Shown: positions 39,932 through 48,869 of the stretch, piece by piece | How the letters are laid out: each line of letters begins with the position of its first letter | How positions within the stretch are numbered: the stretch's first letter is position 1 | Source: Saccharospirillaceae bacterium | GTDB lineage: Bacteria > Pseudomonadota > Gammaproteobacteria > Pseudomonadales > Oceanobacteraceae | Reading direction: 5' to 3' | Assembly: GCA_021208685.1 (NCBI GenBank) | Contig: JAJOJJ010000011.1 | Location: 186,001 to 250,000 of the forward strand | Length of the DNA stretch: 64,000 nt | Position numbers and translations under genes: made by a program | Notes under the pieces: model-generated | The model's database searches: none | Told to the model about the DNA's origin: nothing | Seen by the model: only the letters and a program-made list of their open reading frames with translations

Positions 39932-39955
39932 ATTCCGTTCGCCACTTATGCCGGA

Positions 39956-40531
39956 TTAATCTTCGGCGTGCAGCAGCAGGTACAGCTCAACCACGGCAGC
40001 CGGAATGTTGCTGCACATCTGGTTCGACAGATCGATGTCTTCGTCAATGTCCGCCATTTCATCTTCATCCATAAATAACCCGGATGCGTACATGATTGGG
40101 AACAGGTGTTGGGCAACGGTTTCTTCTTCACGCGCATACCACTGTTCTTCCTGCAGCAGGACGCCGGTCATGAATCCCATGGCCCAGCTTTCGAGTGGCG
40201 GTTCTTCTTCATCGTCGACCAGAGTCAGGTCGGCCGGAACCGGAAAATCCTGACCAGAATCGAGCCATGCCTGAATCTCTTTGGCCAGTTTGAGCAGCAG
40301 GGTATTAACCTGTTCTTTTTCGGCTTTGCTGAAGCCCTGTTGTTCGTCGAAGGCGCAATCCCAGATTTGCTGAACGCTGAACTCTACCGGGCCAGCAATC
40401 AGTGCTGTCATCAGGCCATGAACGGCGAAGAAATCAAAGCTGTCCTGACGGTCGGCTTCGTCTTCGAGCAATACGCCCAGGGTTTCCAGTTCGTCTTCAT
40501 TAAGGGATGGGATACTATTGAGATCGGACAT
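39956..40531 (-). CDS. UPF0149 (YecA/YgfB) family protein
   Basis: A 191-residue acidic cytoplasmic protein. The pattern FAVHGLMTALIAGP, then LTLVDDEEEPPLESWAMGFM and GVLLQEEQWY matches UPF0149 / YecA-like proteins, which carry a G-[FY]-[ML]-.G hydrophobic helix, and the body ends in AAVVELYLLLHAED. There is no C-terminal SEC-C zinc motif. Roles in Pseudomonas relatives include binding to the transcription factor AlpA (YgfB), though that is not to be assumed here. Divergent from the metallopeptidase gene, 44 bases apart. Confidence 0.82.
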   Translation of the reverse strand: MSDLNSIPSLNEDELETLGVLLEDEADRQDSFDFFAVHGLMTALIAGPVEFSVQQIWDCAFDEQQGFSKAEKEQVNTLLLKLAKEIQAWLDSGQDFPVPADLTLVDDEEEPPLESWAMGFMTGVLLQEEQWYAREEETVAQHLFPIMYASGLFMDEDEMADIDEDIDLSNQMCSNIPAAVVELYLLLHAED

Positions 40532-40575
40532 ACGCTACTCCTGAATTTGGCGCTAATCCTAACAGGCTTGAGACC

Positions 40576-41274
40576 GTGCGGAAATCTTACAAACAACAAT
40601 TCTGGCTGACTGTTGGCGGTGAACAGGTCGCTGTTCATCTCTCGGCTATGCGGCGTAAGAGTATGCGTATGTTGGTGAATGCCGATGGTAACGTGGATCT
40701 CCGTATTCCGCTTGGCTACCCCAAAGCGGAGGTGCTGGCGTTTGTGAATGCCAATCACGACTGGTTGCTGAAGCGTCGCAGTGAAGTGCTGGCACGACAG
40801 CAGGAAGCGCAACAAAGCGTTCTGATCCGTGGGCGCGAATTGCCGTTTAAACGCAGTGCGCTGGATGAGTTTATGGTGGCTGAACAGGCTGTCTGGGTAC
40901 CGGAAAGCTGGCAGCCCGCGCAGATTGAACAGGCGTTGGATGGTTGGCTCAGAGCCGAGGCCCGCTATGAATATGCGCAGATGATTGAGCGCTGGTGGCC
41001 ATTCTTCAGCCAGTTTGATGTACGCCGCCCGCAATTGCGTATTAAAAAAATGCGCACCCGCTGGGGCAGCCTGTCGCAGCGTGGTTATATCAACCTGAAT
41101 CTGGCTCTGATGCAGTTACCGCCCGGGTTGCTGGAGCTGGTGGTGGTGCATGAGTTGTGTCATCTGCGCCATTTTGATCATGGAGTAGGGTTTAAAACCC
41201 TGATGAGTCAGTGTCTGCCGGATTGGCGACAGCGCGAACAGCAGTTAAATCAGCTGTCGCGCCGTTTGCTCTAG
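40576..41274 (+). CDS. YgjP-type (DUF45) metallopeptidase
   Basis: A 232-residue cytoplasmic zinc peptidase-like protein. The motif VVVHELCHLRHFDHG (H-E-x2-H with the downstream H) lies near residue 192, after the conserved KKMRTRWGSLSQRGYINLNL, a signature of the YgjP/WLM-like family. Its N-terminal part has the DUF45 beta strands (MRRKSMRMLVNADGNVDLRI). The start is GTG 40576 because the frame has no upstream ATG. It ends in the gap of 6 bases before the convergent deacetylase gene. Function in relatives is unknown, possibly protein quality control. Confidence 0.88.
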   Translation: MRKSYKQQFWLTVGGEQVAVHLSAMRRKSMRMLVNADGNVDLRIPLGYPKAEVLAFVNANHDWLLKRRSEVLARQQEAQQSVLIRGRELPFKRSALDEFMVAEQAVWVPESWQPAQIEQALDGWLRAEARYEYAQMIERWWPFFSQFDVRRPQLRIKKMRTRWGSLSQRGYINLNLALMQLPPGLLELVVVHELCHLRHFDHGVGFKTLMSQCLPDWRQREQQLNQLSRRLL

Positions 41275-41280
41275 GGCCTG

Positions 41281-42324
41281 TCAGCGCGATTTGACGGCGC
41301 TGTTAATCCATAACTGCGAATACCAGTAATACCAACCCGGATGGCGCACACTGGGGGCTGTGCAGTTGTAGCGGCTGCGGCCACCGCGAATGGCTTTCTC
41401 TGCACGGGCGCTCAGATTAACCATGCCATTTTCGGCGTCTGTTTGCGTGCTGATCGCACCTTCGCCACTGGCAAAACACTGAATCTGACGCGGGCGCAGG
41501 TCAACTTCCGGGAAATGAATGGCCAGTGTCGGCGGGTTTTCTTCGGCCAGTACCGGCTCAATCAACTGCGAAGGTGGCACCGGCAGAGCGAGGGTATAGA
41601 GTTTGGTTTTCAGGGTTTTTACGTCGGCATATATGCCAGAGGCCGGATACCGTGGCAGTGCCTGTGGATGAGACATCGGTCCGACCGGTCCGGACTGCTG
41701 GCCAAAAGCAAGATAGCCGTTCGCTGCCAGCCAACCGATGATTTCCAGATTGAATTCACCATAAGGATAAGCCAGCAGCTTATGGCTGGTGCCCAGTTCT
41801 TTCTGCAGACGCGCTTCCGGCTCTGCCACTTCCTGAGTCAGCCAAGCATCGAGTGTTTTACCTTCAGGGCGTTCAATCAGATAAGGGTGGCCAGCACTGT
41901 GGTTGGCAATTAAGGCACCATTGTCCTGCAGTTCTTTCAATTGTTGCCAGTCCATCACCACGCTGTGCTGTTCATCGACCGCATTGGTATTGACGAAGAC
42001 GGTAAAAGGCCACTGGCGTTGTTTCAGCAGTGGATAGGCGTTGTCATAGACCGAGCGATAGGCGTCATCGAACGTAATGGCGACGGATTTCTCCGGTAAC
42101 GATTCACCCGCACGGATCTTGGCCAGCGCCTGGCCGAGATCAATCACATGCATATTCTCCTGTTCCAGCAATTGCAGATGGCTGGCAAAACCTTCGGGGC
42201 TGATGCTGGTGGAGGCCGGCGTTGTGACGGATATATGGTGATATTGCAGAATCACCAGCTGAGCGCGCGCTGAGACAGAGAAAAGCAGGCTGAGCAGAAC
42301 GAGCGGGAGAGAAAACTGAATCAT
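41281..42324 (-). CDS. Secreted polysaccharide deacetylase
   Basis: A 347-residue exported enzyme. Signal peptide 1-21 (SVSARA-QLV). NodB-homology motifs: LQYHHISVTTPASTS, VAITFDDAYRSVYDN (the catalytic D-D) and ALIANHSAGHPYL (the metal-binding H-x3-H). KLLAYPYGEFNLEI is the next strand. The C-terminal 100 residues form a beta-rich module of unknown role ending with WYYWYSQLWI. It removes acetyl or similar groups from a cell wall or capsule glycan. It overlaps the end of the DnaJ-related gene by 4 bases (ATGA), so the two are co-translated on the minus strand. Confidence 0.9.
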   Translation of the reverse strand: MIQFSLPLVLLSLLFSVSARAQLVILQYHHISVTTPASTSISPEGFASHLQLLEQENMHVIDLGQALAKIRAGESLPEKSVAITFDDAYRSVYDNAYPLLKQRQWPFTVFVNTNAVDEQHSVVMDWQQLKELQDNGALIANHSAGHPYLIERPEGKTLDAWLTQEVAEPEARLQKELGTSHKLLAYPYGEFNLEIIGWLAANGYLAFGQQSGPVGPMSHPQALPRYPASGIYADVKTLKTKLYTLALPVPPSQLIEPVLAEENPPTLAIHFPEVDLRPRQIQCFASGEGAISTQTDAENGMVNLSARAEKAIRGGRSRYNCTAPSVRHPGWYYWYSQLWINSAVKSR

Positions 42325-42941
42325 GGATACCGGTGCTTGAGTCGTTGAAAGGCGGTCTGAATCGTGCGGAAGCGGTTGATATCACCGCCACGGTCGGGAT
42401 GGTGCTGCATGGCCAGACGCCGGTATTGTAATCGAATCTCGGCCCCTGTCACTGGCTTGCTGAGTTCCAGTTCAGCAATGTCCTGATCTTCCTGTTCTGG
42501 TTGCAGCATGGTTTGCCAGAAGCTGCGCAGCAGCTCATCGACCTCTTCCTGAGGGGTATTCAGCTGACTGAGATCGAGATAATACCCAGCCACTGGCTGG
42601 TGCTCCGCCAGTGTGCTGCTCTGAGCGGTCAGCGGCCAGGGCTGGCGGCAAATTCTGAGGGCGCTGATATCGAGCAGGGCGCTTTGTTCAGCCGCCCATT
42701 GCTGCTGCAGGCGATAGAGGCAATGCATCAGAACAAAGTGGCTGCGGAACATGGTCAGTGAGTCGCGCAGGGCATCGGGGCGGAAAATTCCCTGTTCAGG
42801 GGCCTGCAACCAGCACAGCAGGTCATATTCGCTGCAGGCCTGACCGTCGGCCAGACGCAGACTCAGTAATTCCAGCAGGGGAGCGAAGTCGTCAGTGGCG
42901 CTGTCACTGGCCGCCGGAGTGTAGAGGGCATCTGAAGTCAT
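42321..42941 (-). CDS. DnaJ-related protein with C-terminal J domain
   Basis: A 206-residue protein. Residues 1-140 match the DnaJ-related N-terminal region (FAPLLELLSLRLADGQACSE; LLCWLQAPEQGIFRPDALRD), and the last 60 hold a J domain with the essential HPD: LQYRRLAMQHHPDRGGD, ending FRTIQTAFQRLKHRYP. It should stimulate a DnaK partner. The distribution of such proteins is narrow (gammaproteobacteria). It is coupled to the deacetylase by a 4-base overlap, perhaps for its folding or export. ATG 42941 with CGGACAT context. Confidence 0.88.
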   Translation of the reverse strand: MTSDALYTPAASDSATDDFAPLLELLSLRLADGQACSEYDLLCWLQAPEQGIFRPDALRDSLTMFRSHFVLMHCLYRLQQQWAAEQSALLDISALRICRQPWPLTAQSSTLAEHQPVAGYYLDLSQLNTPQEEVDELLRSFWQTMLQPEQEDQDIAELELSKPVTGAEIRLQYRRLAMQHHPDRGGDINRFRTIQTAFQRLKHRYP

Positions 42942-42977
42942 GTCCCTATGCTAGCACAGGGTGATTGGCAGGGGGGC

Positions 42978-43244
42978 TCAGGGCTGGTCGGGGTCCGTAT
43001 CCTCAATCAACTTGCGGGCAAACGCCGGTAAGCGATGTTTAATGCTGTTCAGCTTGTGTGAGAACGTGCGGTAGCGACGGCGCATAAACTGCAAAAATGC
43101 GCGTACCTGGGGGATGGTCGATACCAGCATAGACAGACCCAGAATGATCAGGATAATGCCCAGCGGAATGGGCATCGGCGTGATAATAATCCCCAGCAGC
43201 AACAGCAGAACACCGGTCACCATTTTAACGCTGCGTTTGATCAT
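42978..43244 (-). CDS. Small membrane protein, PGPGW/YbaN-like
   Basis: An 88-residue inner-membrane protein with a helical hairpin (about 8-45: VTGVLLLLLGIIITPMPIPL then GIILIILGLSMLVSTIP), resembling the PGPGW membrane family, with PMPIPLG replacing P-[LP]-P-G-P. The second half is a basic cytoplasmic tail. It lies 36 bases before the DnaJ-related gene on the same strand and may be part of that operon. The family name is tentative. Confidence 0.7.
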   Translation of the reverse strand: MIKRSVKMVTGVLLLLLGIIITPMPIPLGIILIILGLSMLVSTIPQVRAFLQFMRRRYRTFSHKLNSIKHRLPAFARKLIEDTDPDQP

Positions 43245-43387
43245 TCTGTATCATCATCCCAAGAGTTTGCCGGTTTGTCCGGTGCGGTGGGAATGCGGTG
43301 CGTTGCTGTTCAGGCATGCCCATGCTGACACCCTGACATGACTCTGTTGCGAAACCATGAAAATTTTTGGTACAGGCCCCGTTGTTT

Positions 43388-43936
43388 ATGACTGAACAGG
43401 AAAAAAAACCGCTGCCGAAGCGCAGCCATCTGATTACCCGCGAAGGCGAGCAGGCGTTGCGCAGAGAGTACGACTACCTGTGGCGCACCGAGCGCCCTAA
43501 AGTGACGCAGGAAGTTTCCGATGCCGCCAAACTGGGCGACCGTTCAGAAAATGCCGAATACATCTACGGTAAGCGCCGTTTACGCCAGATCGACAGCCGC
43601 GTCCGTTTTCTGCTGAAACGTCTGGAGATTCTGACTGTGGTGGACCGGCTGCCCGCCGATCCGCAGAAAGTCTTTTTCGGTGCCTGGCTGGCGCTCGAAG
43701 ATGATGGGGGCCATGTTCACCGCTATCGTCTGGTGGGCGAAGATGAAATTGATCTCAAACGCGGCTATATCAGCGTTGATGCGCCGCTGGCGCGCGGCTT
43801 ACTGGGCAAGCGGGTCGATGATGAAGTGACTGTGCGCCTGCCGAAGGGAGAAGAAACCTTTTACATTCTCAGCGTGTGTTATCAGCGGCCTGAATGGGAT
43901 GCCGGCGGTACGGATCAGGCGGTATTTTCTGCCTGA
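43388..43936 (+). CDS. greB: Transcription elongation factor GreB
   Basis: A 182-residue RNA polymerase cleavage factor. An N-terminal coiled coil (LITREGEQALRREYDYLWRT; RPKVTQEVSDAAKLGDRSEN, the latter with the tip acidic residues D and E in GDRSENAEY) and a C-terminal FKBP-like domain (YRLVGEDEIDLKRGYISVDA; LLGKRVDDEVTVRLPKGEE) are present. YGKRRLRQIDSRVRFLLKRL identifies GreB rather than GreA. It is about 15-20 residues longer than E. coli GreB at the C-terminus. ATG 43388 is used; the ribosome-binding site is weak. The frame runs 32 bases short of the next gene. Confidence 0.94.
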   Translation: MTEQEKKPLPKRSHLITREGEQALRREYDYLWRTERPKVTQEVSDAAKLGDRSENAEYIYGKRRLRQIDSRVRFLLKRLEILTVVDRLPADPQKVFFGAWLALEDDGGHVHRYRLVGEDEIDLKRGYISVDAPLARGLLGKRVDDEVTVRLPKGEETFYILSVCYQRPEWDAGGTDQAVFSA

Positions 43937-43991
43937 TACTCTGACAGCATGGCCGTTCACCTCTGCTAGGCTTACTGGCAGGAGGATCATT

Positions 43992-44477
43992 ATGATGTCA
44001 GTACGTGGTATGACGGCTTTGCTGCTCTGGCTGAGCGCCGGAGCGGCGATGGCGGCGGATGTTTCAGCGGCAGCTGAAGAAGGCGAAACCTGGCCTTTTG
44101 CCGGTGTGTATAAAATGCCGGTCTGGATTGATCAGGTGCAGCGGGTTTGCCCCTGGAAATCGGAAGCCGGAGAAGGCTATGTCCGTGTTGTGCGCACCAA
44201 TGTGAAGGGTCCGCACGGGCTTTATCTGCAGTGGATCCGCAAAGGCATTGCCGGCAGTGAGACCAAGGCGATTTCAACGGTACGGGTAGAAGAGCTGGAG
44301 GAGCAGTATCAGGTCCGCCTGCAAATGCCACAGCCGGAATTAAGCTCTACGGCTTGCCATCTGACAGGCCTGGCTGAATCCATCATTACCGACCGGCGTT
44401 ACAAAATGGAATTCATCATCAAAGGGCCCGGAGACTATCAGCTGCTGGTCACCAGTATGTTGCAAGGCGGTCTGTGA
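43992..44477 (+). CDS. Secreted protein of unknown function
   Basis: A 161-residue exported protein. It has a clear signal peptide (MMSVRGMTALLLWLSAGAAMAAD) cleaved near residue 21. The mature part has aromatic strands, WPFAGVYKMPVWIDQVQRVC and SEAGEGYVRVVRTNVKGPHG, and two cysteines (near 58 and 122) that could form a disulfide. ATG 43992 follows a strong GGAGG at 43981; a second ATG three bases later is possible. I do not recognise the family. It follows greB by 55 bases and ends at its own terminator. Confidence 0.75.
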   Translation: MMSVRGMTALLLWLSAGAAMAADVSAAAEEGETWPFAGVYKMPVWIDQVQRVCPWKSEAGEGYVRVVRTNVKGPHGLYLQWIRKGIAGSETKAISTVRVEELEEQYQVRLQMPQPELSSTACHLTGLAESIITDRRYKMEFIIKGPGDYQLLVTSMLQGGL

Positions 44478-44491
44478 CCGCCTTTCTTTTG
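44465..44491 (+). terminator. Intrinsic terminator overlapping the stop of the gene at 43992
   Basis: AAGGCGGTC-TGT-GACCGCCTT then TTCTTTTG; a perfect nine-pair stem in which the loop and stem contain the stop codon TGA (44475-44477). Confidence 0.8.
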
Positions 44492-44504
44492 GGCTCAACT
44501 CAGA

Positions 44505-45356
44505 TCAGTCGATCTGAACCACATCCAGACGGGTAAACAGATGGCCTTTGTCCTGCTTGTCTTGCAGGGTGACAAAGTCAAAGAGTTGCGTATCACCTAA
44601 TTGCGACGGCGCGACGTTACAGATGGCTGAAAAAATATTTTCACTGCGTCCCGGCTGCTCTTTCTCCCACTGCTCCAGCATCATTTTGATATTCTGCCGC
44701 TGCAGATTTTCCTGTGAGCCGCACAGGTTGCACGGAATGATCGGGAAACCTTTGGCCTGGGCAAACTTTTCAATGTCCTTTTCTTTGCAATACGCCAGTG
44801 GGCGGATCAGAACGTGCTTCTGATCATCACTCAGCAGCTTGGGGGGCATCGCCTTGAGCTTACCGCCATAAAACATATTCAGAAACAGGGTTTCGATGAT
44901 GTCATCACGGTGATGGCCGAGGGCAATTTTGTTGGCGCCAATGCTTTCGGCGAAACCGTACAGGGTGCCACGACGCAGGCGTGAGCACAGGCCACAGGTG
45001 GTTTTACCTTCCGGGATGATTTCTTTCACCACGCTGTAGGTGTCTTTTTCCACAATGTGAAAATCAACACCCAGCCCGCTCAGGTATTGCGGCAGAATAT
45101 GTTCAGGAAAGCCAGGCTGCTTCTGATCCATGTTGACCGCGACGATATCGAAATGAATCGGCGCGCTTTTCTGCAGACTCAGCAGAATATCGAGCATGGT
45201 GTACGAATCTTTACCGCCGGACAGGCAAACCATGACCTTATCGCCATCTTCGATCATGCGGTAGTCTTCAATGGCCTTGCCGACATTACGGCGCAGGCGC
45301 TTCTGCAGTTTGTTGAACTCGAGTTGCTCTTTGCGCTCGGCAGCGGATTCGATCAT
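44505..45356 (-). CDS. ttcA: tRNA 2-thiocytidine(32) synthetase TtcA
   Basis: A 283-residue cytoplasmic enzyme that thiolates cytidine 32 in certain tRNAs. The ATP PP-loop SGGKDS is at residues 46-51, and the iron-sulfur cysteines are in CGLCSRLRR (Cys121, Cys124) and CNLCGSQ (Cys209, Cys212), with a [14 protein letters not shown] active-site segment. The ATG at 45356 matches the conserved start; an in-frame ATG 66 bases upstream is less likely. Anr and ttcA proximity is common in Pseudomonas relatives because the enzyme needs an iron-sulfur cluster, though here other genes intervene. Intact. Confidence 0.95.
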   Translation of the reverse strand: MIESAAERKEQLEFNKLQKRLRRNVGKAIEDYRMIEDGDKVMVCLSGGKDSYTMLDILLSLQKSAPIHFDIVAVNMDQKQPGFPEHILPQYLSGLGVDFHIVEKDTYSVVKEIIPEGKTTCGLCSRLRRGTLYGFAESIGANKIALGHHRDDIIETLFLNMFYGGKLKAMPPKLLSDDQKHVLIRPLAYCKEKDIEKFAQAKGFPIIPCNLCGSQENLQRQNIKMMLEQWEKEQPGRSENIFSAICNVAPSQLGDTQLFDFVTLQDKQDKGHLFTRLDVVQID

Positions 45357-45564
45357 AAAAACACCCTGAATAATTGCGCCCGCTTTATAGCAGAATGCAT
45401 CGGGGGAAGGAACCGTCAGCACAGGCCTGACAGCTGATTCTGTGCAGAACGAAGCCCCGGAGTAACGGTACAGATGGCCTTCAGTTTAGGGGATATTCCT
45501 TATTTTCTATTGAGCACATAACTTTACACTGGGCGGCGGACATCAACCAAACGAGGATATATCT

Positions 45565-46425
45565 GTGACGACAGTACATGACGATAAACATCCACGCATT
45601 GACCCTGCCGAAGACAATGCTTTCTTTCCATCCCCTTATTCTCTCAGCCAGTTTACTTCACCGAAATCGGATCTGAGTGGTGCAGATTATCCTGTTCCCT
45701 ACAACGGAGGCCGCTGGAAAATTCTGCTGGTCGGAGCTGACGAACGCTACCTGATGACGGATAACGGTTCTCTTTTTTCAACAGGAAATCACCCGGTTGA
45801 AACATTGCTGCCCATGTATCACCTCGACAAGGCAGGGTTTTCATTTGATATCGCCACGCTTTCCGGCAATCCCGTGAAATTCGAATGGTGGGCAATGCCG
45901 TCTGAGGATGAAGAGGTCAAGGGCCTTTATCAAAAATATCGCACACCCTTTAAACAGCCACTCAAATTAGCGGATGTTGTAGAAAATGCGCTGGGTGAAG
46001 ATTCCGATTATATCGGAGTATTTATTCCGGGCGGTCATGGCGCTCTTATTGGCTTACCCGAAAGTGACGACATGAAAGCGGTACTGACGTGGGCGGTAAA
46101 TCATGACAAATTTATAATTTCATTGTGCCACGGCCCGGCAGCCTTTCTGGCGGTTGGCGATGATCCAATCTTCCGGGGCTATCAAATAGTCGCTTTCCCT
46201 GACGAGATGGATTCCCAAACCCCGTCAATCGGTTACATGCCGGGACATCTCACCTGGAAATTTGGTGAAAAACTCAACGCTATCGGGTTTGATATTCTCA
46301 ATGAGGGGATTTCAGGTCAGGTTCATCAGGATCGCAAACTCCTGACCGGGGATAGTCCTCTGGCCGGAAACGCACTGGGTCAGCTGGCTGCGCAGGCTTT
46401 ATTAAATGCCGTAGAAAAAGAGTAA
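45565..46425 (+). CDS. hchA: Protein/nucleic acid deglycase Hsp31 (HchA)
   Basis: A 286-residue DJ-1/PfpI-superfamily chaperone and glyoxalase. The nucleophile elbow [10 protein letters not shown] puts the catalytic cysteine at 188 with His189; the conserved glutamate lies in the [12 protein letters not shown] region or [14 protein letters not shown]. The family-specific P domain ([19 protein letters not shown]) is present, which marks HchA rather than shorter DJ-1 proteins. The start is GTG 45565 (CGAGGATATATCT upstream). It repairs methylglyoxal-glycated proteins and holds unfolded proteins at high temperature. It is 6 bases from the LuxR gene, a shared transcript. Confidence 0.95.
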   Translation: MTTVHDDKHPRIDPAEDNAFFPSPYSLSQFTSPKSDLSGADYPVPYNGGRWKILLVGADERYLMTDNGSLFSTGNHPVETLLPMYHLDKAGFSFDIATLSGNPVKFEWWAMPSEDEEVKGLYQKYRTPFKQPLKLADVVENALGEDSDYIGVFIPGGHGALIGLPESDDMKAVLTWAVNHDKFIISLCHGPAAFLAVGDDPIFRGYQIVAFPDEMDSQTPSIGYMPGHLTWKFGEKLNAIGFDILNEGISGQVHQDRKLLTGDSPLAGNALGQLAAQALLNAVEKE

Positions 46426-46431
46426 ATCGAG

Positions 46432-47142
46432 ATGCCTGCTGACGATATCACCCGCTGTTTGTTGGAATTTGATCAGAGTCGTGATTTTTCAACGGTTCAG
46501 CAGGGGGTTCGGCAGTGGGCTGACCGCTATGGCTATGACAGGATCGTGTTGTTTTCTGCTCATTCCGGTCTTGATGGCATTGTGGAGCGGATTTATTGGA
46601 TTGAAGGCGATTGGTTTGATAACGGTAAAACCGTTGATGCCCGCGATTACGTTCGCTATTGCCCTGTGACCCGCCATGTTTTGGAAACGGCCAAACCGTT
46701 CTACTGGACTAAGATATCTGACGGAACAACGGATCAGTATCGCATTGTCAAAAAACCTTCCGGCGCAGGGGTTCATGGTCTTCAGATTCCCGTGTTTGGC
46801 CCGCTTGGTCTTGAAGGCGCCATCAGCCTTGGCGGGAAAACCATCGAGAGTTCGCCTAAAGCTGCCCTTGAATTAACGCTGCTTGCCAGTGCGGCATTTT
46901 CTGCAGCCCGCCGCCTGCTCGATGGTGTGCAGGAAGAGCAACCCCAAACACTTTCCGGACGCGAAAATCAGGTGCTGTCATTGACGGCTCTGGGGAAAAG
47001 GCAAAGCGATATCGCCCTGTCTCTGGGACTATCCATCAGAACGATTGAAAATCATCTGCGCAATATCCGGATAAAACTGGGGGTTGCCACGACGGCTGAG
47101 GCCGTCAGGATCGCTTTGCAGAGGGGATACATTAAGGGCTGA
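46432..47142 (+). CDS. LuxR-family regulator with autoinducer-binding-like domain
   Basis: A 236-residue regulator. Residues 15-155 form the autoinducer-binding fold (VQQGVRQWADRYGYDRIVLF; ETAKPFYWTKISDG; GLQIPVFGPLGLEGAISLGG), and residues 168-236 the LuxR helix-turn-helix (LSGRENQVLSLTALGKRQSD; LSIRTIENHLRNIRIKLGV). The conserved Asp-Pro pair of homoserine-lactone receptors is Cys77-Pro78 here, so the lactone contact is altered. No LuxI synthase is nearby, so it is a solo that may sense another molecule. Co-transcribed with hchA, 6 bases apart, so the deglycase is a probable target. Confidence 0.88.
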   Translation: MPADDITRCLLEFDQSRDFSTVQQGVRQWADRYGYDRIVLFSAHSGLDGIVERIYWIEGDWFDNGKTVDARDYVRYCPVTRHVLETAKPFYWTKISDGTTDQYRIVKKPSGAGVHGLQIPVFGPLGLEGAISLGGKTIESSPKAALELTLLASAAFSAARRLLDGVQEEQPQTLSGRENQVLSLTALGKRQSDIALSLGLSIRTIENHLRNIRIKLGVATTAEAVRIALQRGYIKG

Positions 47143-47267
47143 TCGTCTCTGGAGCCTGATGTTTTCCCGCAAACCGGTTTTATGCATCACCACATGACTC
47201 GCAGGTACTCCGGATTGGCTTCGATCGAATGAGCGCTTATTCGTGCATAACGGGGAGCGATGTAAAC

Positions 47268-47762
47268 TCAGGCTGCGCGGTTGGGCAATGCGCTGACTTC
47301 TGCAAAGTGGATGCAGAAATCTTCAATACTGACGCTGCTGCGAGGGTGGTAGAAGCGTTTCCACAAACGGGCAAGCTGCTCCGGTGTTGCGCTTAGCGGT
47401 AAAACGAAGTCGTTATTACGGGCATAAATAAACCAGGCAATGGCCGTCGCATAGGATAAATTGGTGGTCAGTTCGGCGTGAGGATGGTTAAGAAAATCAT
47501 GCTGACTGGCAAGACCGCGAACGGTGCTGGCCAATTCTGGTTGCCGCGCCAGATAAGCATCCCAGACGTGGCGGTGAGTCAGGCTGTGAATGCGATAAAT
47601 TCCCAACCCCCGCTGACCGGCCGCTTTCAGATGTGATCCAAGAGCGGATTCCTGTGCCGCCGTTGCCAGTAACAGCGTGCACGCCATCGGGTTGGTAACG
47701 CCAATGCGTTGCAGGGTTGGCTGGATCACCCAGCGGGTCAGTTCGTGTGCGCAGATGCCCAT
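47268..47762 (-). CDS. Orphan protein resembling phage virion-associated proteins
   Basis: A 164-residue soluble protein. It starts MGICAHELTRWVIQPTLQRI after a near-perfect ribosome-binding site (GGAGGTGACC). TLLLATAAQESALGSHLKAA followed by GQRGLGIYRIHSLTHRHVWD reads like the lysozyme-like core E-S-x-G...G-x-G-x-[YW]-Q/R-[IM] of small virion-internal proteins of podo- and myoviruses that I recall, and LSYATAIAWFIYARNNDFVL is another common block. The glutamate in AQESALG could be catalytic. It has no phage neighbours, so it would be a domesticated or relic gene. Tentative. Confidence 0.65.
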   Translation of the reverse strand: MGICAHELTRWVIQPTLQRIGVTNPMACTLLLATAAQESALGSHLKAAGQRGLGIYRIHSLTHRHVWDAYLARQPELASTVRGLASQHDFLNHPHAELTTNLSYATAIAWFIYARNNDFVLPLSATPEQLARLWKRFYHPRSSVSIEDFCIHFAEVSALPNRAA

Positions 47763-47969
47763 GGTCACCTCCTTATACGTCATATCGGCTGAATGACGTT
47801 GTTTCTGCAATCTTAGATCAGATTATTTTATCTGCTGCGGTTTTATACCAATTGCCAATAGCAAGTCTGGAAACCGGCGCCAGAAAAACACCCTCTATAC
47901 AGCCTTTACTGCAGGAAAGCATTTCCCGTACCACAGGAACCTGAGGCCTGCGAATGAACATGCGGGCAT

Positions 47970-47995
47970 AAAAAAACCGGTCAGTGACCGGTTTT
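47970..47995. terminator. Intrinsic terminator after anr
   Basis: AAAACCGGTCA-G-TGACCGGTTTT with an A-run on the 5' side; on the minus strand this gives a stem followed by TTTTTTTAT just after the anr stop codon. Confidence 0.88.
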
Positions 47996-48016
47996 CAGGG
48001 AATGGCGACTGGCTGC

Positions 48017-48784
48017 TTATTCCTGTGGATGAGCGGCGCACTCTTTATCACTGTTCAGACCCGCCAGTTCATAGAGCATATCGGCATCCTGCAGAATCAC
48101 CTCTTTGCCCTGTGTTTCGATCAGGCCGTTTTTCTGGAAGCGGGTGAATACCCGGCTGATGGTTTCAACCGCCAGGCCTAAGTAGTTACTGATGTCCACC
48201 CGCGACATTGGCAGGCGGAAATGACTGGCTGAGAAACCACGGCGCGCGTAGCGCTGGGAAATATCAATCAGGAAAGAGGCAACACGTTCTTCGGCGTTCT
48301 TTTTGCTGAGCAGCAGCATCATGTTCTGGTCATGACGGATTTCAGTGCCCATGGTGCGCATCAGTTGCTTACGCAGATCCGGCAGATCATCGGCAAGCGT
48401 GTCGAGTTGTTGCAGCGGAATCTCACAGACCGTGGTGGTTTCCAGTGCTTTGGCGGTCAGCGGATAATTGCCGTTATCGTAACCGGCCAGACCAACCAGC
48501 TCAGAAGCCAGGTGGAAACCGGTAATCTGTTCTTCACCGTTGCTGGCCAGTGTGTAGGTTTTCAGGGCGCCGGTACGAACCGCAAACACCGACTGAAACG
48601 CTTCACCCTGTTGAAACAGCAGCTGGCCTTTCTGGATCGGACGGCCGCGGCGGATGATATCGTCGAGGCGCTCCATATCGGAATCGTTCAGAGACAGTGG
48701 CAGGCACAGCGCGTTCAGCGAGCAGGTCTGGCAGTGTGGTTGATTGCCCCGTAGCGGAGCAGGCGCAACATGTGTCGTTTTCAT
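48017..48784 (-). CDS. anr: Oxygen-sensing regulator Anr/Fnr
   Basis: A 255-residue Crp/Fnr-family activator. The [4Fe-4S] cysteines are in [10 protein letters not shown] (Cys18, Cys21, Cys27) with the fourth at Cys120 (ETTTVC). The C-terminal HTH ([20 protein letters not shown]) has the E-x2-S-R contact of Fnr-type proteins. It binds TTGAT-N4-ATCAA under low oxygen and here has candidate sites upstream of ompW (23231) and ccoN (57622). The ATG at 48784 has GGAATC upstream; a longer frame exists but lacks family support. It ends the ccoNOQP-ccoGHIS-anr cluster, the order seen in Pseudomonas and relatives. Confidence 0.95.
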   Translation of the reverse strand: MKTTHVAPAPLRGNQPHCQTCSLNALCLPLSLNDSDMERLDDIIRRGRPIQKGQLLFQQGEAFQSVFAVRTGALKTYTLASNGEEQITGFHLASELVGLAGYDNGNYPLTAKALETTTVCEIPLQQLDTLADDLPDLRKQLMRTMGTEIRHDQNMMLLLSKKNAEERVASFLIDISQRYARRGFSASHFRLPMSRVDISNYLGLAVETISRVFTRFQKNGLIETQGKEVILQDADMLYELAGLNSDKECAAHPQE

Positions 48785-48869
48785 GACTGATTCCTGAGTA
48801 AAACTCCGAAGGCGGAGTATGTAACAAGTGCAGCAGTTGCGGCTATGTTCGGCATTAGCATGCAATCTG

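Noticed and set aside
41272-41290. TAGGGCCTGTCAGCG at the end of the metallopeptidase gene, similar to the end of fold-back element 1
   Set aside because: Only about ten bases match, TAG is the gene's own stop codon and there is no matching second end within 300 bases. It was treated as chance or, at best, a tiny relic.
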